Part shown: positions 24,536 through 35,679 of the stretch, one piece after another
Numbering within the stretch: the stretch's first letter is position 1
Layout: each line of letters starts with the position of its first letter
NCBI GenBank assembly: GCA_027625915.1
Contig: JANTQA010000063.1
Location: 2,852,001 to 2,916,000, forward strand
Length of the DNA: 64,000 nt
Source of the DNA: Anaeramoeba flamelloides
Lineage: Eukaryota > Metamonada > Anaeramoebidae
Direction of reading: 5' to 3'
The notes under the pieces: generated by a model
The model's input: only the letters and a program-made list of their open reading frames with translations
What the model was told of the DNA's origin: nothing
Databases searched by the model: none
Position numbers and translations under genes: made by a program

Positions 24536-24689
24536 TTCTTGATAAAGTTGGACTAATCACGATTTTTTAATATTACTCAAATTAATTGTTAATATCATGA
24601 TAATAGATTTTATCATCAAAATCCCAATTAAATTACCAGATTGTAATTACATAAGCCATCATTAATATTTTAGTTTTTATTAACGATTT

Positions 24690-25235
24690 TGATTTCATCA
24701 GGATATGTACCCATTGTGTGTAATTATTTTTATATGAAAAATTTTATTGTTATGAAAATACTACATTTAACTAGCTTCAAAGTGTTTTCAAAAATAAAAC
24801 CCAAGCTTCTTTCCCCCTTAAAAATTACACATCCAATTATCAACAAAATTAATAGTAAACAATAGGGAAATACAATATTGATTTCAAAAAGTCGAAAAAT
24901 TAGAAAAAGAAATCCATAAAAATTAAGGATCAAATAAAAAATATAACTCAAAAAATAGAGATAAATTCTGAGAAAGTTTTTGTTATTCAAAAAAAAATAT
25001 AAAATTTTGAAAAATTAATGAAAAATTTAAAAAAAATTAAGAAAAAATTTGTTGAATAATTTAAAAATTTCTCAAAATATCAATAAGTTTACCTTCAAAA
25101 TATATTGTACTGTAGATAAACTATTGGATATTTAATTAGATATTGTTTCAGAATCAGAAAAAAAAAAAGAACAGCTTAGGTTTGATACATGGGTTTGAAT
25201 CCCTCAACATGGGTAGTTTGACCCACTGTAATTAT
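24690..25235. repeat. Dispersed repeat family Y, copy 2
   Basis: It aligns with 12235-12720 through AAGGATCAAAT, AACTCAAAAAATAGAG and an A-rich tract. The right end, read in reverse, starts TACAGTGGGTCAAACTACCC then ATGTTGAG, resembling the terminus of the element at 30825. The left end is diffuse. Confidence 0.45.
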
Positions 25236-27200
25236 TGAAGCTTTTTGATATCATCACAATTCAACCACTTATTAGAAATGATAATTAAAATCTTTTTGTG
25301 CATTTTCTCCACTTAACCTTGAATATTTGAGAAATTTCAACAGTGAAATTGAACATTTTTTTTTAATAAATATCTGAAATTACTATAGACTTCCAATTTA
25401 CCCTTGAAAAATTTACCTTTTGAAGGTTTAAATCCACTTTAAATTTTCTTCTTTTCTATATTTCAATATCTATTTTTTACTTTGTTGTTTATTGTTGTTG
25501 TTTTTACTCTCTAAAATTTGAATTGTAATTATTTTCTTAAATAATTATTTTACTTTTCCTGGATTTTATTTTTATTCAACTGTATAAAAAAAGATATAAT
25601 TAAATGTTTTGAATCTTTTATTTTTCGTTTTTTTAACAAAAATTATTTTTTTTTTTATTTAAGTTGGTAATAAAAAAGATCTTGAAATTGATTTAATATT
25701 TTTCATAGAGCCTATTATTCGATACCTTTTATTCACAAAAAAAAAAAAAAAAAAAACAGGACCTATCTATAGAAAATCCCAACTTTTCAGAATAAAATAA
25801 CACATTTAGGTAAAAAAATTACCTTTTAGTGAAAAAAACGAGTCTTTTTGTAAACAAGTTACAATTTTCGCAAATAAGTAATACTTAGATGAAAAAATCT
25901 AATAAATATATAATATTTTAATATCTATATCTATATATCTCAATATATAAGGATATTGCTGGTTTGTTTGTTTTTTTATTAAAGAATTTATTTTAATTGT
26001 TATAAACATCTAAATTGGATTAGAATATTGTTAATACAAACGCTTGATTCACTATTTTGGCTCAAAAAACCACCAGGATATTTTGCTAAAAATTGAAAAA
26101 AAAAATAAAAATATTTACAACTTTTTATTATTTTTTAGTTTCAAAAATTCAATTAATTTAAAGATCAGTCAAAAGAAGGTGAGAAGTTAATTTTTTTTTA
26201 TTGGAAATTTAAATAAATAAAGAAAATAATTTTATTTTTTGTAAAAATTATTTTTTTTTTTGAATTTTTAGTCTTGAAAAAATACAACACCTTTGATTCT
26301 GTAAAGAGTGGAACACACCACCAAAAAAAAACAAAAACAATTTTAAAACTAAAATGGAAAGTTAAACTAAGTTTTCTATAAGTTTGAGAAATAAAATGTC
26401 TCTTTTTTGTTATTTTCTTCAACCAAAAAAAGATAAAATCTAACTGTTACCAATCATTCAAGTTACAAATGGTTTAATTTCCCAAGCTATTTTTCATTTT
26501 TAAAACCCACTTGGTAATAAATAATCTTAAAAAGTAAATATCATTAATGAAAATGAGTACCAAATCACCTATTTCTATTTAAGATTTAATTTTTGAATAA
26601 AAAATTTAACTTCAAAAAAAGCTATTAAATACTATTTTCCAGTCTTACTCTAAACTAAATATCATTTTTTATCCTTTAGAATTTGAAATAAAAATTGTTG
26701 TTTTCTAAAATATTTCTTCCAAAAAAAATAAATATCTTCTTATTTTTCGAAAAATTGTACTATTTTAAGGCATTTGGTTTTTCAATGCAAATATATTTTG
26801 TATAAATCTCTTCTGATCAAAAAACGGAGTATCTAAACTTTTTTAATCTTGTCAAATTCGAATTTCTATCAGTAACTCTTCATTCAATCCCAAATTAATA
26901 TATTTTTCATTATGTTTTCACCAATAAGCAAAAAATGTTTCCAGTTTATTATCTTTTGAATTTTTTTTTCTTTATTAGTTTAATGATCAACAATTTCCAT
27001 CCAATGTTTAATATTAATATAAGAAATAATATTATTTTTGGTATCAATTACTGGAAATTCGAAAAAATAAAAAATACCGAAATTGTAGCGAAAGACATAT
27101 TAATTAATATAGTTTAAAAATTTATTTTCTCAAAATATATTCCAAATTAATTAATAAATAATAAATAAAGATCGTTAAAAAAAAAAAGTAAAAAGAGGAT

Positions 27201-27227
27201 AATATATATATATATATATATATATAT
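27201..27227. repeat. (TA)n microsatellite downstream of the RhoGEF gene
   Basis: A TA run about 180 bases beyond the RhoGEF stop codon. Confidence 0.85.
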
Positions 27228-27404
27228 TTCAAGATCTATTAAAATCTTGATTTTGAATGTTTGAGAAACTTTATTTTTAATTAATAATATTTTTTTTTGA
27301 TTAAAAATTAAAAATAATAATAATTCATTTGTTTTAATTTTTCTAATTAGAATTATTATTTCCATTCCTTTCTTTTAAACGAAGAATAATATATGTGTTT
27401 GAAA

Positions 27405-30065
27405 TTATTTTTTAATTTTTTTAATTGTTGATTTATATTTCCTTATTCTTAATAAAGAATTCTGGATATTATGGTAATCAATATTGCTTTTATTTATAGT
27501 TTTTGACAAATCTCTAAAAAATTGATAATAAACAGTTAATCTTCTTATTGGGATTATTACGAATTCAAAAAGATTTAATTCTGTAGGGAAGCGTTTTTTT
27601 TTGTTTAAAATAAATTGTTTTATTGTATCTTCTTCAGATAATTTCACTTTTAATATTGAATTGAATTTTGTTATATCTTTGTAATAACTAATATAAACAA
27701 TCATTTCATTAGAATAATCAATAAAATTACCGTAGATGGTCTTTTCTTTAGATTCTTCATCTTTGCTTTTGAACTGGGAGCTAGTATTATAATTTTGGAT
27801 AATGTTTGCCAAATCTTGAGTAAAACTTGAACTTAAAGAAGTCATTTTTTCTAATATTTTTAATAAGTGGCTTATTAATTTGTCATCCATGACATTTAAT
27901 TCTTGAATGGGCTTTAAATATTCCTTAACAAAAAAATTCATTTGGGAAAGATATTCTATTTCTGACTTTGAAATACTATCCAAGATATTTCTTTGCTTAA
28001 AAGCCATTTTATATTTATTTTTTTGAGTATAAGTTTTTAATAATTTTTGAATTTTAAGAATAATAATCTCATCATATTCACTAATATCAATACTGTTGAA
28101 TTCTTTATTATTATTTCCAGAAAGTTGAATTTCTTCGATAGCTTCAATATTTTTTTTTTTATCATTATCATTATCATTATCATCAACATCATCATTATCA
28201 TTTCCACTACCAATGTCAACATTGTTATTGAAGTTATCACTTTGACTGGTTTTATTAATGTCATCATTGTTATTAATACTATTAACACTTTGTTTCGTTT
28301 TATTTTTTATTTCATTTGTTAACAAATCAATTTTCTCGGAAAGTTTATTATTAGAATCTTTTAATTGCGAAATATAACTTTCATTTTCTTTTTGTTTTAA
28401 TTCCAATTCTTCTTGTTTTTTGAGAAACTCTAAATTAGATTTTTTATTTAATTGGATTTTTTTTTCTAATTTGATATTTAATTTTTCAATTTTTGTAAAA
28501 CTATTATTTTTTTCTTTTAATTCATCCTCTTTATTTGCAAGATCCGTTTCGAATTTTTGTTTCATTTGTTTAAAAAGGTTTTCGTTTTTTTTTATTCTTA
28601 ATTTAAATTGGAGGTTAGTTTTTTTAAAATTTAACAATTTTTTTTTTAATGTACTCAATTCATTTGACTTGTAATTATCCCCTTCATTATTTAAATAATT
28701 CTGATAACTCTCAAAATTGTTTCCTTCGTTTGATTCTGTTTTTATTTCTTCTTTCCCTTTTCCCATTTCTTTTCCGTTTTCCTCTTCTTGTTCCTTCTCC
28801 CTTTCCCTTTCCCTTTCCCGTTCACTTTCCTTTTCTAATTCTAATTTTTGCATTTTTTGTTCGCATAATTCTTTTTCTTTTTTGAAATTTTCAATTTCCT
28901 TTTGCAATTCCTGGATTGTTTCTTTTTTTTTTTCAATTTCGAGATCTTTCTCTTTTAATAGTGAACCATTATTCAATTTTAATTCCTCAATTTTTTTCTC
29001 AAACAATTGCTTTTCTTGTATTAGCTTTTCATTAAATTGCAGTTCACAATTATTTAATTTCCTTTCAATTTCTTTTTCTTTTATTTGATATTGGCTTTCA
29101 ATTTTGGAGATCTCAGTTTGACTTGTATTAATTAATTCACTTTTCTGTGTTTCAATTTCTTTTTTTAAGTTTAAAATAATATTTTCTTGTTCTTTATTTT
29201 TGAGAATTAATTCTTTTTCAATTTTTTGCAATTCATTATTACTTTTTTCATAATTTTCATTTTGCTCATTTAATTTAGTTCCTTTTTCAATTAATTCCTT
29301 ATTATCGCTTATTTGTTTTTTGAGTTCTTCTTTTTGCTTTAAATATTTTTCTTTCAGATCAACGATCTCTTTCTTTGTTTCTTCAATTTTTTTATTTTTA
29401 TTTTTCACTAACGTTTCTGCTGACTGGAACATTTCAGCTAATTCATTCCTTTCACCTCGCAATTTTTCAATTCTTTCTTTAGTTTTTTCTTTTTCAGTGT
29501 CATAATCTTCAATTGTCTCGGTCAGGATTTCTAATTCGGTATCTTTGTCCTCTATTTGGTTTTCAAATGAATTTACTTTCTTGATTATTAAATTTTTTAA
29601 TTTTTTTATTTGTAATTGGCTTGAGGTTAACTTTTCGATTTGTCTTAGTTCCTTTTCAATTTCACTGTTTTTATGCTCAATTTCATTTTGGATTTCTTCA
29701 TTATTCAATCCGTGGGTATTCCCTTCTCTACTTGTTTCTTTTTTTTGTTTTTGTTCTTGACTAAATTTTTTCTTTGTGTTTGTTTTAGTTTTTGTCTTGG
29801 TTTTTGGATTTTTCTTTTTTATTTTTGTTTTGGTCTTTGTCTTTGTTTTTGGGTTTGTTTTGGGTTTTGGGTTTGGATTTGAGTTTGGGTTTGGGTTGGT
29901 GTTGGGAGTCTTTGATTTTGTTGTATTATCTTTTGCACGAATGTTAATAGCTTTGGATCGGTAAAGTGTTCGGACTTCCTTATTCGAAGATCCGCTAGTC
30001 TTAAATAACTTTCGGTTTGTATTTTTACGTCCAGATTTATAATTCGTGATTTCTGTTGTCATCAA
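27405..30065 (-). CDS. Coiled-coil protein with C-terminal RhoGEF (DH-like) domain
   Basis: A single exon of 886 residues ending IKKIKK then UAA. Residues 1-115 are basic, with Pro/Asn and then Thr/Lys repeats (NPNPNSNPNPKPK, KTKTKTKTK). About 115-640 is a long Glu/Lys-rich heptad coiled coil, with an RERERERE tract and an Asn/Asp-rich break after it. About 690-870 looks like a Dbl-homology domain: a CR1-like helix ILDSISKSEIEYLSQM, then LSSSFTQDLANII, YYKDITKFNSIL and a CR3-like LFEFVIIPIRRLTVYYQFFRDL. DH domains exchange GDP for GTP on Rho-family GTPases. No PH domain follows, since the frame stops about 20 residues after the domain. A divergent DH fold is the best reading. Target GTPase and partners are unknown. 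Confidence 0.75.
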   Translation of the reverse strand: MMTTEITNYKSGRKNTNRKLFKTSGSSNKEVRTLYRSKAINIRAKDNTTKSKTPNTNPNPNSNPNPKPKTNPKTKTKTKTKIKKKNPKTKTKTKTNTKKKFSQEQKQKKETSREGNTHGLNNEEIQNEIEHKNSEIEKELRQIEKLTSSQLQIKKLKNLIIKKVNSFENQIEDKDTELEILTETIEDYDTEKEKTKERIEKLRGERNELAEMFQSAETLVKNKNKKIEETKKEIVDLKEKYLKQKEELKKQISDNKELIEKGTKLNEQNENYEKSNNELQKIEKELILKNKEQENIILNLKKEIETQKSELINTSQTEISKIESQYQIKEKEIERKLNNCELQFNEKLIQEKQLFEKKIEELKLNNGSLLKEKDLEIEKKKETIQELQKEIENFKKEKELCEQKMQKLELEKESEREREREREKEQEEENGKEMGKGKEEIKTESNEGNNFESYQNYLNNEGDNYKSNELSTLKKKLLNFKKTNLQFKLRIKKNENLFKQMKQKFETDLANKEDELKEKNNSFTKIEKLNIKLEKKIQLNKKSNLEFLKKQEELELKQKENESYISQLKDSNNKLSEKIDLLTNEIKNKTKQSVNSINNNDDINKTSQSDNFNNNVDIGSGNDNDDVDDNDNDNDKKKNIEAIEEIQLSGNNNKEFNSIDISEYDEIIILKIQKLLKTYTQKNKYKMAFKQRNILDSISKSEIEYLSQMNFFVKEYLKPIQELNVMDDKLISHLLKILEKMTSLSSSFTQDLANIIQNYNTSSQFKSKDEESKEKTIYGNFIDYSNEMIVYISYYKDITKFNSILKVKLSEEDTIKQFILNKKKRFPTELNLFEFVIIPIRRLTVYYQFFRDLSKTINKSNIDYHNIQNSLLRIRKYKSTIKKIKK

Positions 30066-30824
30066 ATTCTTTTTTCTTTTTTTTTAAATAAAGTCTCAGT
30101 TCAAACTAGGAAAAATGGAGCTAAAAAATATTCGTGGTCAGATCAAAAAGCGAACAAATATAATTTTTGAAAAAACAAAAAGTAAAAATAAAAAAATGTA
30201 AAAGAATTTTGTCGCTTGTTACAAAGAGATTTCGGAATTCAACACCTCTTGGTTTGAAACAAATTTCTACTTTATTTTTGAGAATCAATCGTGACATTTT
30301 GTTAAAGTTTCCAATGAGAAAGTGAAAATTTTGATAATTTGTGAAAGTTCAATTACTTTGCAAACACATTGGGATTATTTTCCAAAATATAAATCAGAAA
30401 AGTAATTTTCTTTTTTAATTAATTTATTTTTTAACGATTATATGACATTTTAAGGATAGTGGTAACTAAAAAAGATCTACTGTACATTCTTAAAGCTAAT
30501 TGTTAATGAGGTATTTTGTTTTTTAGGAACTTTTATTAGCAGCTGAGAAAAAATACTTTAAAAAGACAAAAAGGGAGTTTTTTTCATCAACTTTTTATTT
30601 TTTGGTTTCTTTGATAAATTCTCACTGAATAAAAGCAATGTAATTAAGAGGATTGAATTGCCAAAGCGAAACTCAAAACTAATGAAAGATATCTGTTCTC
30701 CAAAACATTTTAAAGGTTAAAAATTTTATGTATCTGTTACTCTTAATGGGATGAGTTACACCAGAGTTCCAACAATAACAAAGTATTATGAAATAGGAAT
30801 GTAAATGATCTTCGATTTTTAATC

Positions 30825-31306
30825 TACAGTGGTGTAAATAACCCATGTTGACAACCTTTAACCCTTTACTAAAATTTAACTCGTGTTTTTTTTTCAGACT
30901 TGATTATTGAAAGACCAGAAATCCCTTATAGATTCTTGGTTCAGATCCAAATTGACTTTAGAGGTTAGATCTTTGATTAATCAAAATGGCACAATTATAT
31001 TTAAGGATTTTGTTTCAAAAATTTCATCATAATATTTACAAAATTTGAGAGATTAAATGATTGTTTTTCAAAAATTCAAAAAATGGAATTATTCTCATTT
31101 TTTTTTCAAAAAATTGCATTTTAATCTCCCAGTATCTTCATAATTCTTTTTTAAAATTTATTTAAAGAACCCAATTTCTTGTTTATATACTCTTTTCATC
31201 CCATTGATTTGTTTCTTTTATTGCTAGAGTCATTCAATATTTTTTGCATGAGTTAAATTTTAGTAATGGGTTAAAATAAAAAACACGGGTTAGTTACACC
31301 ACAGTA
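30825..31306. mobile_element. TA-flanked non-autonomous TIR element (M3)
   Basis: About 482 bp with TIRs of about 55-60 bp. The left one starts TACAGTGGTGTAAATAACCC and includes CCCTTTACTAAAATTTAACT. The right one read in reverse starts TACTGTGGTGTAACTAACCC and includes CCCATTACTAAAATTTAACT. The TA followed by CAGTG/CTGTG is typical of Tc1/mariner ends. No coding frame is inside. Confidence 0.75.
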
Positions 31307-31339
31307 ATTGTTCTAAAAAATCGAAGAATTATTAACGAT

Positions 31340-31810
31340 CGTTCACCAAAATATATCTGTAACCAGTACATAACCAATGTTTCTAAATACTATCTATGAC
31401 TTTTTTTTTTTCAAATTTTAATAAAACAACAAGTTCACTATTCAATATTATACCTACAACCAAACTAGTTTTGAAGGTTAAGCCCTTGTGGTTTTGAGAA
31501 TATTTTATAATATCTATTGAATTTTTTAAAATCTTTTCTTAATTTTCTCATTTATTTTGAAATTTTTTGTTTTTTGCAAGATCAAATACTTTCAAAAAAT
31601 TGAATCTCTATTTTTTGAGATATATTTTTTATTTGAACTTGAATTTTATTAATTTTCTTTTTTAACGATCGAACGTTAAGAAACATACACTCTATTTAAT
31701 TAGGTTTTATTGTTGGTTTCTTTCAGATATTAAGGTATAATTTTTTATAAAAAAGAAACACACTTTTTATTTTGAAACGCAAATTTAGCTAAATCTTAAC
31801 AGGTTCTTTT
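31340..31810. repeat. Dispersed repeat family Y, copy 3 (inverted)
   Basis: The reverse complement aligns with 12235-12720: AAGAAACCAACAATAAAACC, TAATTAAATAGAGTG, then ATATCTCAAAAAATAGAG. It lies directly beside the M3 element. Confidence 0.45.
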
Positions 31811-32149
31811 CACAAAAGCATTTTCCTAATTAAAATAAATTATTTTTTTTTTATTTTTGAGAGAGGAAATTAGCCTCCCCTTAACGAAATAATTTTTGAA
31901 TTTTTTGTTAGAAATTTTAAGAAAGTATCATAATTCTCTTTATCATTATCTAATGATAAGAAAAACAATTCTTCGTTGTTTCGAATAATATCAAAAATAT
32001 TACTCTTTAATTACCTATTATTTTTGCTCATTTGAATTAAATCTTTAATCCAAATTCTTTGATTTTTTACATAGAATGAGTGTCCTTAGGGGTTTTTTAA
32101 TTTAAGAAAGAAAACGAAACTTTATTTAATTTTCTATCTATTTCTTAAA

Positions 32150-32349
32150 TACAATTAGTTCCACTTTTAAGGCACAAACTTTCAACGAAATTTAAGGTAC
32201 AAAAAAATCCCAAATTAAGGCACAAAATTTGGAATTTTTTTTTTTACAATTTATTTTACTAGGATCCGAATTTTGTGTTTTAATTTGAGATTTTTATTAT
32301 GCCTTAAATTTCGTTGCAAATTTGTGCCTTAAAAGTGAAACCGACTGTA
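32150..32349. mobile_element. Mariner-type MITE, family M1, copy 3
   Basis: About 200 bp. It starts TACAATTAGTTCCACTTTTA and ends AAAAGTGAAACCGACTGTA. Both arms carry AAGGCACAAA and the TTTAAGG/CCTTAAA words. The right end gives the clearest TACAGTCGGTTTC terminus of the family. Confidence 0.75.
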
Positions 32350-34708
32350 AAAAAAAATTACCGTTAGCTTTTCCAGAATTTAAAAGAATTTAGTAATATC
32401 TTTGATTTTACTCCATTCCTTTGAATTATGGAAAAGATAGGTACTTGAAGACATAAGATCAAGAGAAAATGATCGATAAATTCTCTAATTTCCTGATTAG
32501 AATGATTTTTACATAAGTTGTATAATTTTATTTTAATTTATTTTTATCGTAGAAATATGAGATCTGTTAAGATAATTTGTGAAATTTCTAAATTTTAAAA
32601 TGGAAGTTGAACCTTTCCATTTTAAATATTTTTTGTTTATTGATATTATTATTATACCAAATAATTTTTAAATATTCTTGTTACTTTCCACCCAGAACTA
32701 TTTATAATTCATTATTGTCTAAAATTATATTTATTTACTTATAATAATTTGAAATTTTCTATTTCATAAAAGATATTTTCTTCTTTTTTTTTTGGAAAAT
32801 TTTAATTTTTGTCAAATGTGATCATACCCTATTTTTTCTAATTTCTTTTTGAGTTTAAATCTTCTTTTGTAAATTGATATTCTAGAAGATCAATTTTAGC
32901 TTCAGTTTTATAAATAATTTGTGGATAATGTGGTTACATTTTTAAAATTTTTGTTACTTTTTTATTTATCCAAACAACAATTAGAATAAAATAATTTGGG
33001 TTAAATTAAAAATTACTAGCCCATAAAATAATTGACTAATGCATACTGATTTAATCATTTGTAATTTTACCCCATTGGTGAGTTTTTGTTGATTAAAAAT
33101 TAGTTTTATCTTTTAAAGCTATCTTTTAACATTTTCAAAGTATTTTTGTCAAAGTTTTTCTTATTATATACAGATTCATAAATATTCAATTTAGGAAATA
33201 ATTTTTGATTTTAAATCCAATTTGGGAATAATTTTGATTTTTCAAATTATTTCATTTCTTTTTTTCCAGTAACCTAATCTGTTTCCTTAAATTAATAATT
33301 TTTTTTCGATTTTTGATAGGATATTAGATTTGGGTTTGTTTATTTGAAAACCCATACACAATTAGCTGATGATAGCTAATCATTTTTGGAGATTAACAAT
33401 TGTTGATGAAATTTCAACAGATTTACCAATACATTTTTTGTTCAGCCTGTTTCTTTATTTTAGACATGCCGATTTTTTTTTCATTGGATTTATATTTTTT
33501 TTCTTATATTTGGATTAAAATTATTACTTAAAAAAACATTAATACTGAGCAACTTCAATGTTTTTTTTATATAATGTTCAGAAAAAAAGAAATATTTTTT
33601 TTTTTGCCTATATTTATTTTGGGTGTGACCAAATTTTTGGAATGGAGTTTAGATTAAAGTTTTGAGTTTTTTTTTTGATAATTTACCAGATTTGAAAATT
33701 TTTATTAACAAATATATGTCATTTTCAGAAAATAATAACACATTCTTAAGAATAAATTTTAAAAAAAAAATCTAATGTTATCATTTAATATAAAAATTTG
33801 TTTTTCCTTATTTTTATTTTTACTGTATAACCAAATATTTTGATTTTAAATCAATTTTTAGAGCATATTCAAATATATAAATAAGTTTTAATTAACTTTG
33901 TTCAAGAATATTGTTATGAAGAAATATGCTCGGATTAACAAGTTATCAAGAAAAAAAAATTTTTTTAACTGTGATATTATTTAATCATGATTATTTACTT
34001 GTTAATCAAGTCAGTTAAACTATGAAGATTCAAATCCATTTGATATATCAGAAAAACCATTAAAATTCATAACAAAACCGAATAAAATAATTATAACTTA
34101 ATTCAAAAAAGAAAAAAAAAATTCCCATCAAAAATTCTGACAAGTTTTTTCAAAAGTTGATTACAATTATAAAAATAAATAGTTATTGTACATTAAATAA
34201 CTAAAATGTTAAAAAAATAAAAGAAAAAAATTGTTGTTTCTTGACCTACTACTTTTTACATGTAAAAAGTAACTAACCAAAAACAAAAAAAAATATATTA
34301 GATCTCTAAACTATTTCTCATTTCTATGAAAGCTGAATTAATCAATATATTACGAAAAAATACCTATTGATCCGAAACAAATCTTGTTTTAAAGATTTTC
34401 GTTTATATATTATCTATTGTAATAATATTTAGAAATTCTAATTATAAAGAAAAAAACCACCTTTGATATTTAATATACCAATTTTTGTGAATACCATCAA
34501 ACGATTTCTTGTTTTTAAAAATAAATTTTAAACACAATTCTTTTATTGACTTTTTTACAAAATAAGTTTCTCTGGATAAATATTCTTTAGAATTTGTACA
34601 GAAATGCATGATTGTTTGTTCATAATTGTTAAATAGTATTTGAAAAGAATTATGTACTATTGTTTTCAAGTGGTAAATTGATTTGTGTTTCTTATTAAAA
34701 CTGAGAGT

Positions 34709-35405
34709 TATCTATTTTTCAGTCAAATGGGACCACTTGTAATGGGTATATTACATGTTTTTAAAGGGTTTGCATAGATATTAGAAGAAAAATTTTATTT
34801 TGGAAATTTTCAAAATTGAAATCATTTTTTCACATTTTTGTTTTTTTTTTTAGATTTTTTTTTTCAAACTTCATTCAGTTGCAAAAATTTTTTTTATTGC
34901 AAGATCAACAGTCACTTGGTAAAAATGTGTTATTCTAAGGTTATTGAAACCATGTAAAGATTGTTGAGAAATCATATATTGATTTCTATGGCACTTCTAT
35001 TCGATCTTTGATCTTGATATTTGTTTAATAAATGTGAAAATTTTCCACTTCATTTTCTTTTCCTTTTTCAAATAGAGACCACAAATACCAACACACTTCG
35101 TTTGGGGCTTGGTTTCTAAAAGAAAAGTATGGAAAATGATCTGAAAAATGTTTCATATTTATTATTCAAATACCAGTAGAAGTTCAAAACTAACATTGTT
35201 GTTTTTCTCAATTTGGACCTAAAAATTTGAGTTTTTCAATTTTTAAGAAAATTTATTAATTAATTAGTTTTCTTTCAGACATATATGAACAATCCTTTGT
35301 TATGTATTATTCTGTTTATTTCTTATTTGTTCTTCAAAGGTCAATAATATAAAATAATTGATATTTGTAAAAAACATTGGGCCCCTTGGACTGAAACAGA
35401 GTTTA
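34709..35405 (+). mobile_element. Non-autonomous TIR element M6, copy A (697 bp)
   Basis: The left TIR is TATCTATTTTTCAGTCAAAT followed by GGGACCA. The right TIR, reversed, is TAAACTCTGTTTCAGTCCAA followed by GGGGCCC. Its full length matches the reverse complement of 44847-45542, with shared blocks such as CAAAACTAACATTGTTGTTT and ATCAACAGTCACTTGGTAAA. It has no reading frame of note. Confidence 0.8.
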
Positions 35406-35679
35406 GTTAAAAGTGATTTAAATTGAGAATAAAAAAAATTATAATTTGAAAAGATTTTGTCTTTATAGAAATAAAATAAAAATGAAAATTTTAGATAATT
35501 TAAAAATAATTAATTGTAATAAATTTATTTCTTTAAAAGAATTTAAAAATGAATCAAAATCAAAAATACGAAAAAAAAAAATAATAAAAAAGAAGAAAAA
35601 AAAAAACAATTTTAATTAAAATTATTAATTATGAATCATAAAAATAAAAAAAAAAAAAACAAAACAAAAAATTTTATCA

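Larger units (their letters stand above)
22942..24627 (+). mobile_element. Non-autonomous DNA transposon X, copy 1, split by two insertions
   Basis: The left end reads TTAGAGGGTTTGATTATG and the right end TTATCATCAAAATCCC, an imperfect TIR. Both subterminal regions carry many ATCACGAT/ATCGCGAT-like words. The interior aligns along its length with the reverse complement of 51763-53010, but an M1 MITE (23767-23965) and an M2 MITE (24320-24535) interrupt it. These two insertions account for nearly all of the length difference (about 1686 versus 1248 bp). It contains a short frame described separately. Confidence 0.7.
20030..27404. other. Intergenic, transposon-rich, no gene seen
   Basis: About 7.4 kb without a convincing gene. 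It holds an M2 MITE (20333-20559), a TIR element with TACCGGAC ends (21973-22466), the nested X element (22942-24627) with two other elements inside it, a Y-family copy (24690-25235) and a TA run (27201-27227). The rest is AT-rich sequence with nothing recognised. Confidence 0.7.
30066..35679. other. Intergenic, repeat-rich, no gene seen
   Basis: About 5.6 kb. It holds a TIR element (30825-31306), an inverted Y copy (31340-31810), an M1 MITE (32150-32349) and one copy of the 697-bp M6 element (34709-35405). The 2.3 kb between 32350 and 34708 shows only AT-rich sequence and no feature I can name. Confidence 0.7.

Noticed and set aside
24730-24990. Hydrophobic 86-codon minus-strand frame
   Set aside because: It lies inside repeat family Y, and the other Y copies do not keep the frame.
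25191-25204. GGGTTTGAATCCCT, which resembles a tRNA T-arm
   Set aside because: No acceptor, D or anticodon stems could be found around it, and it lies in a repeat terminus.
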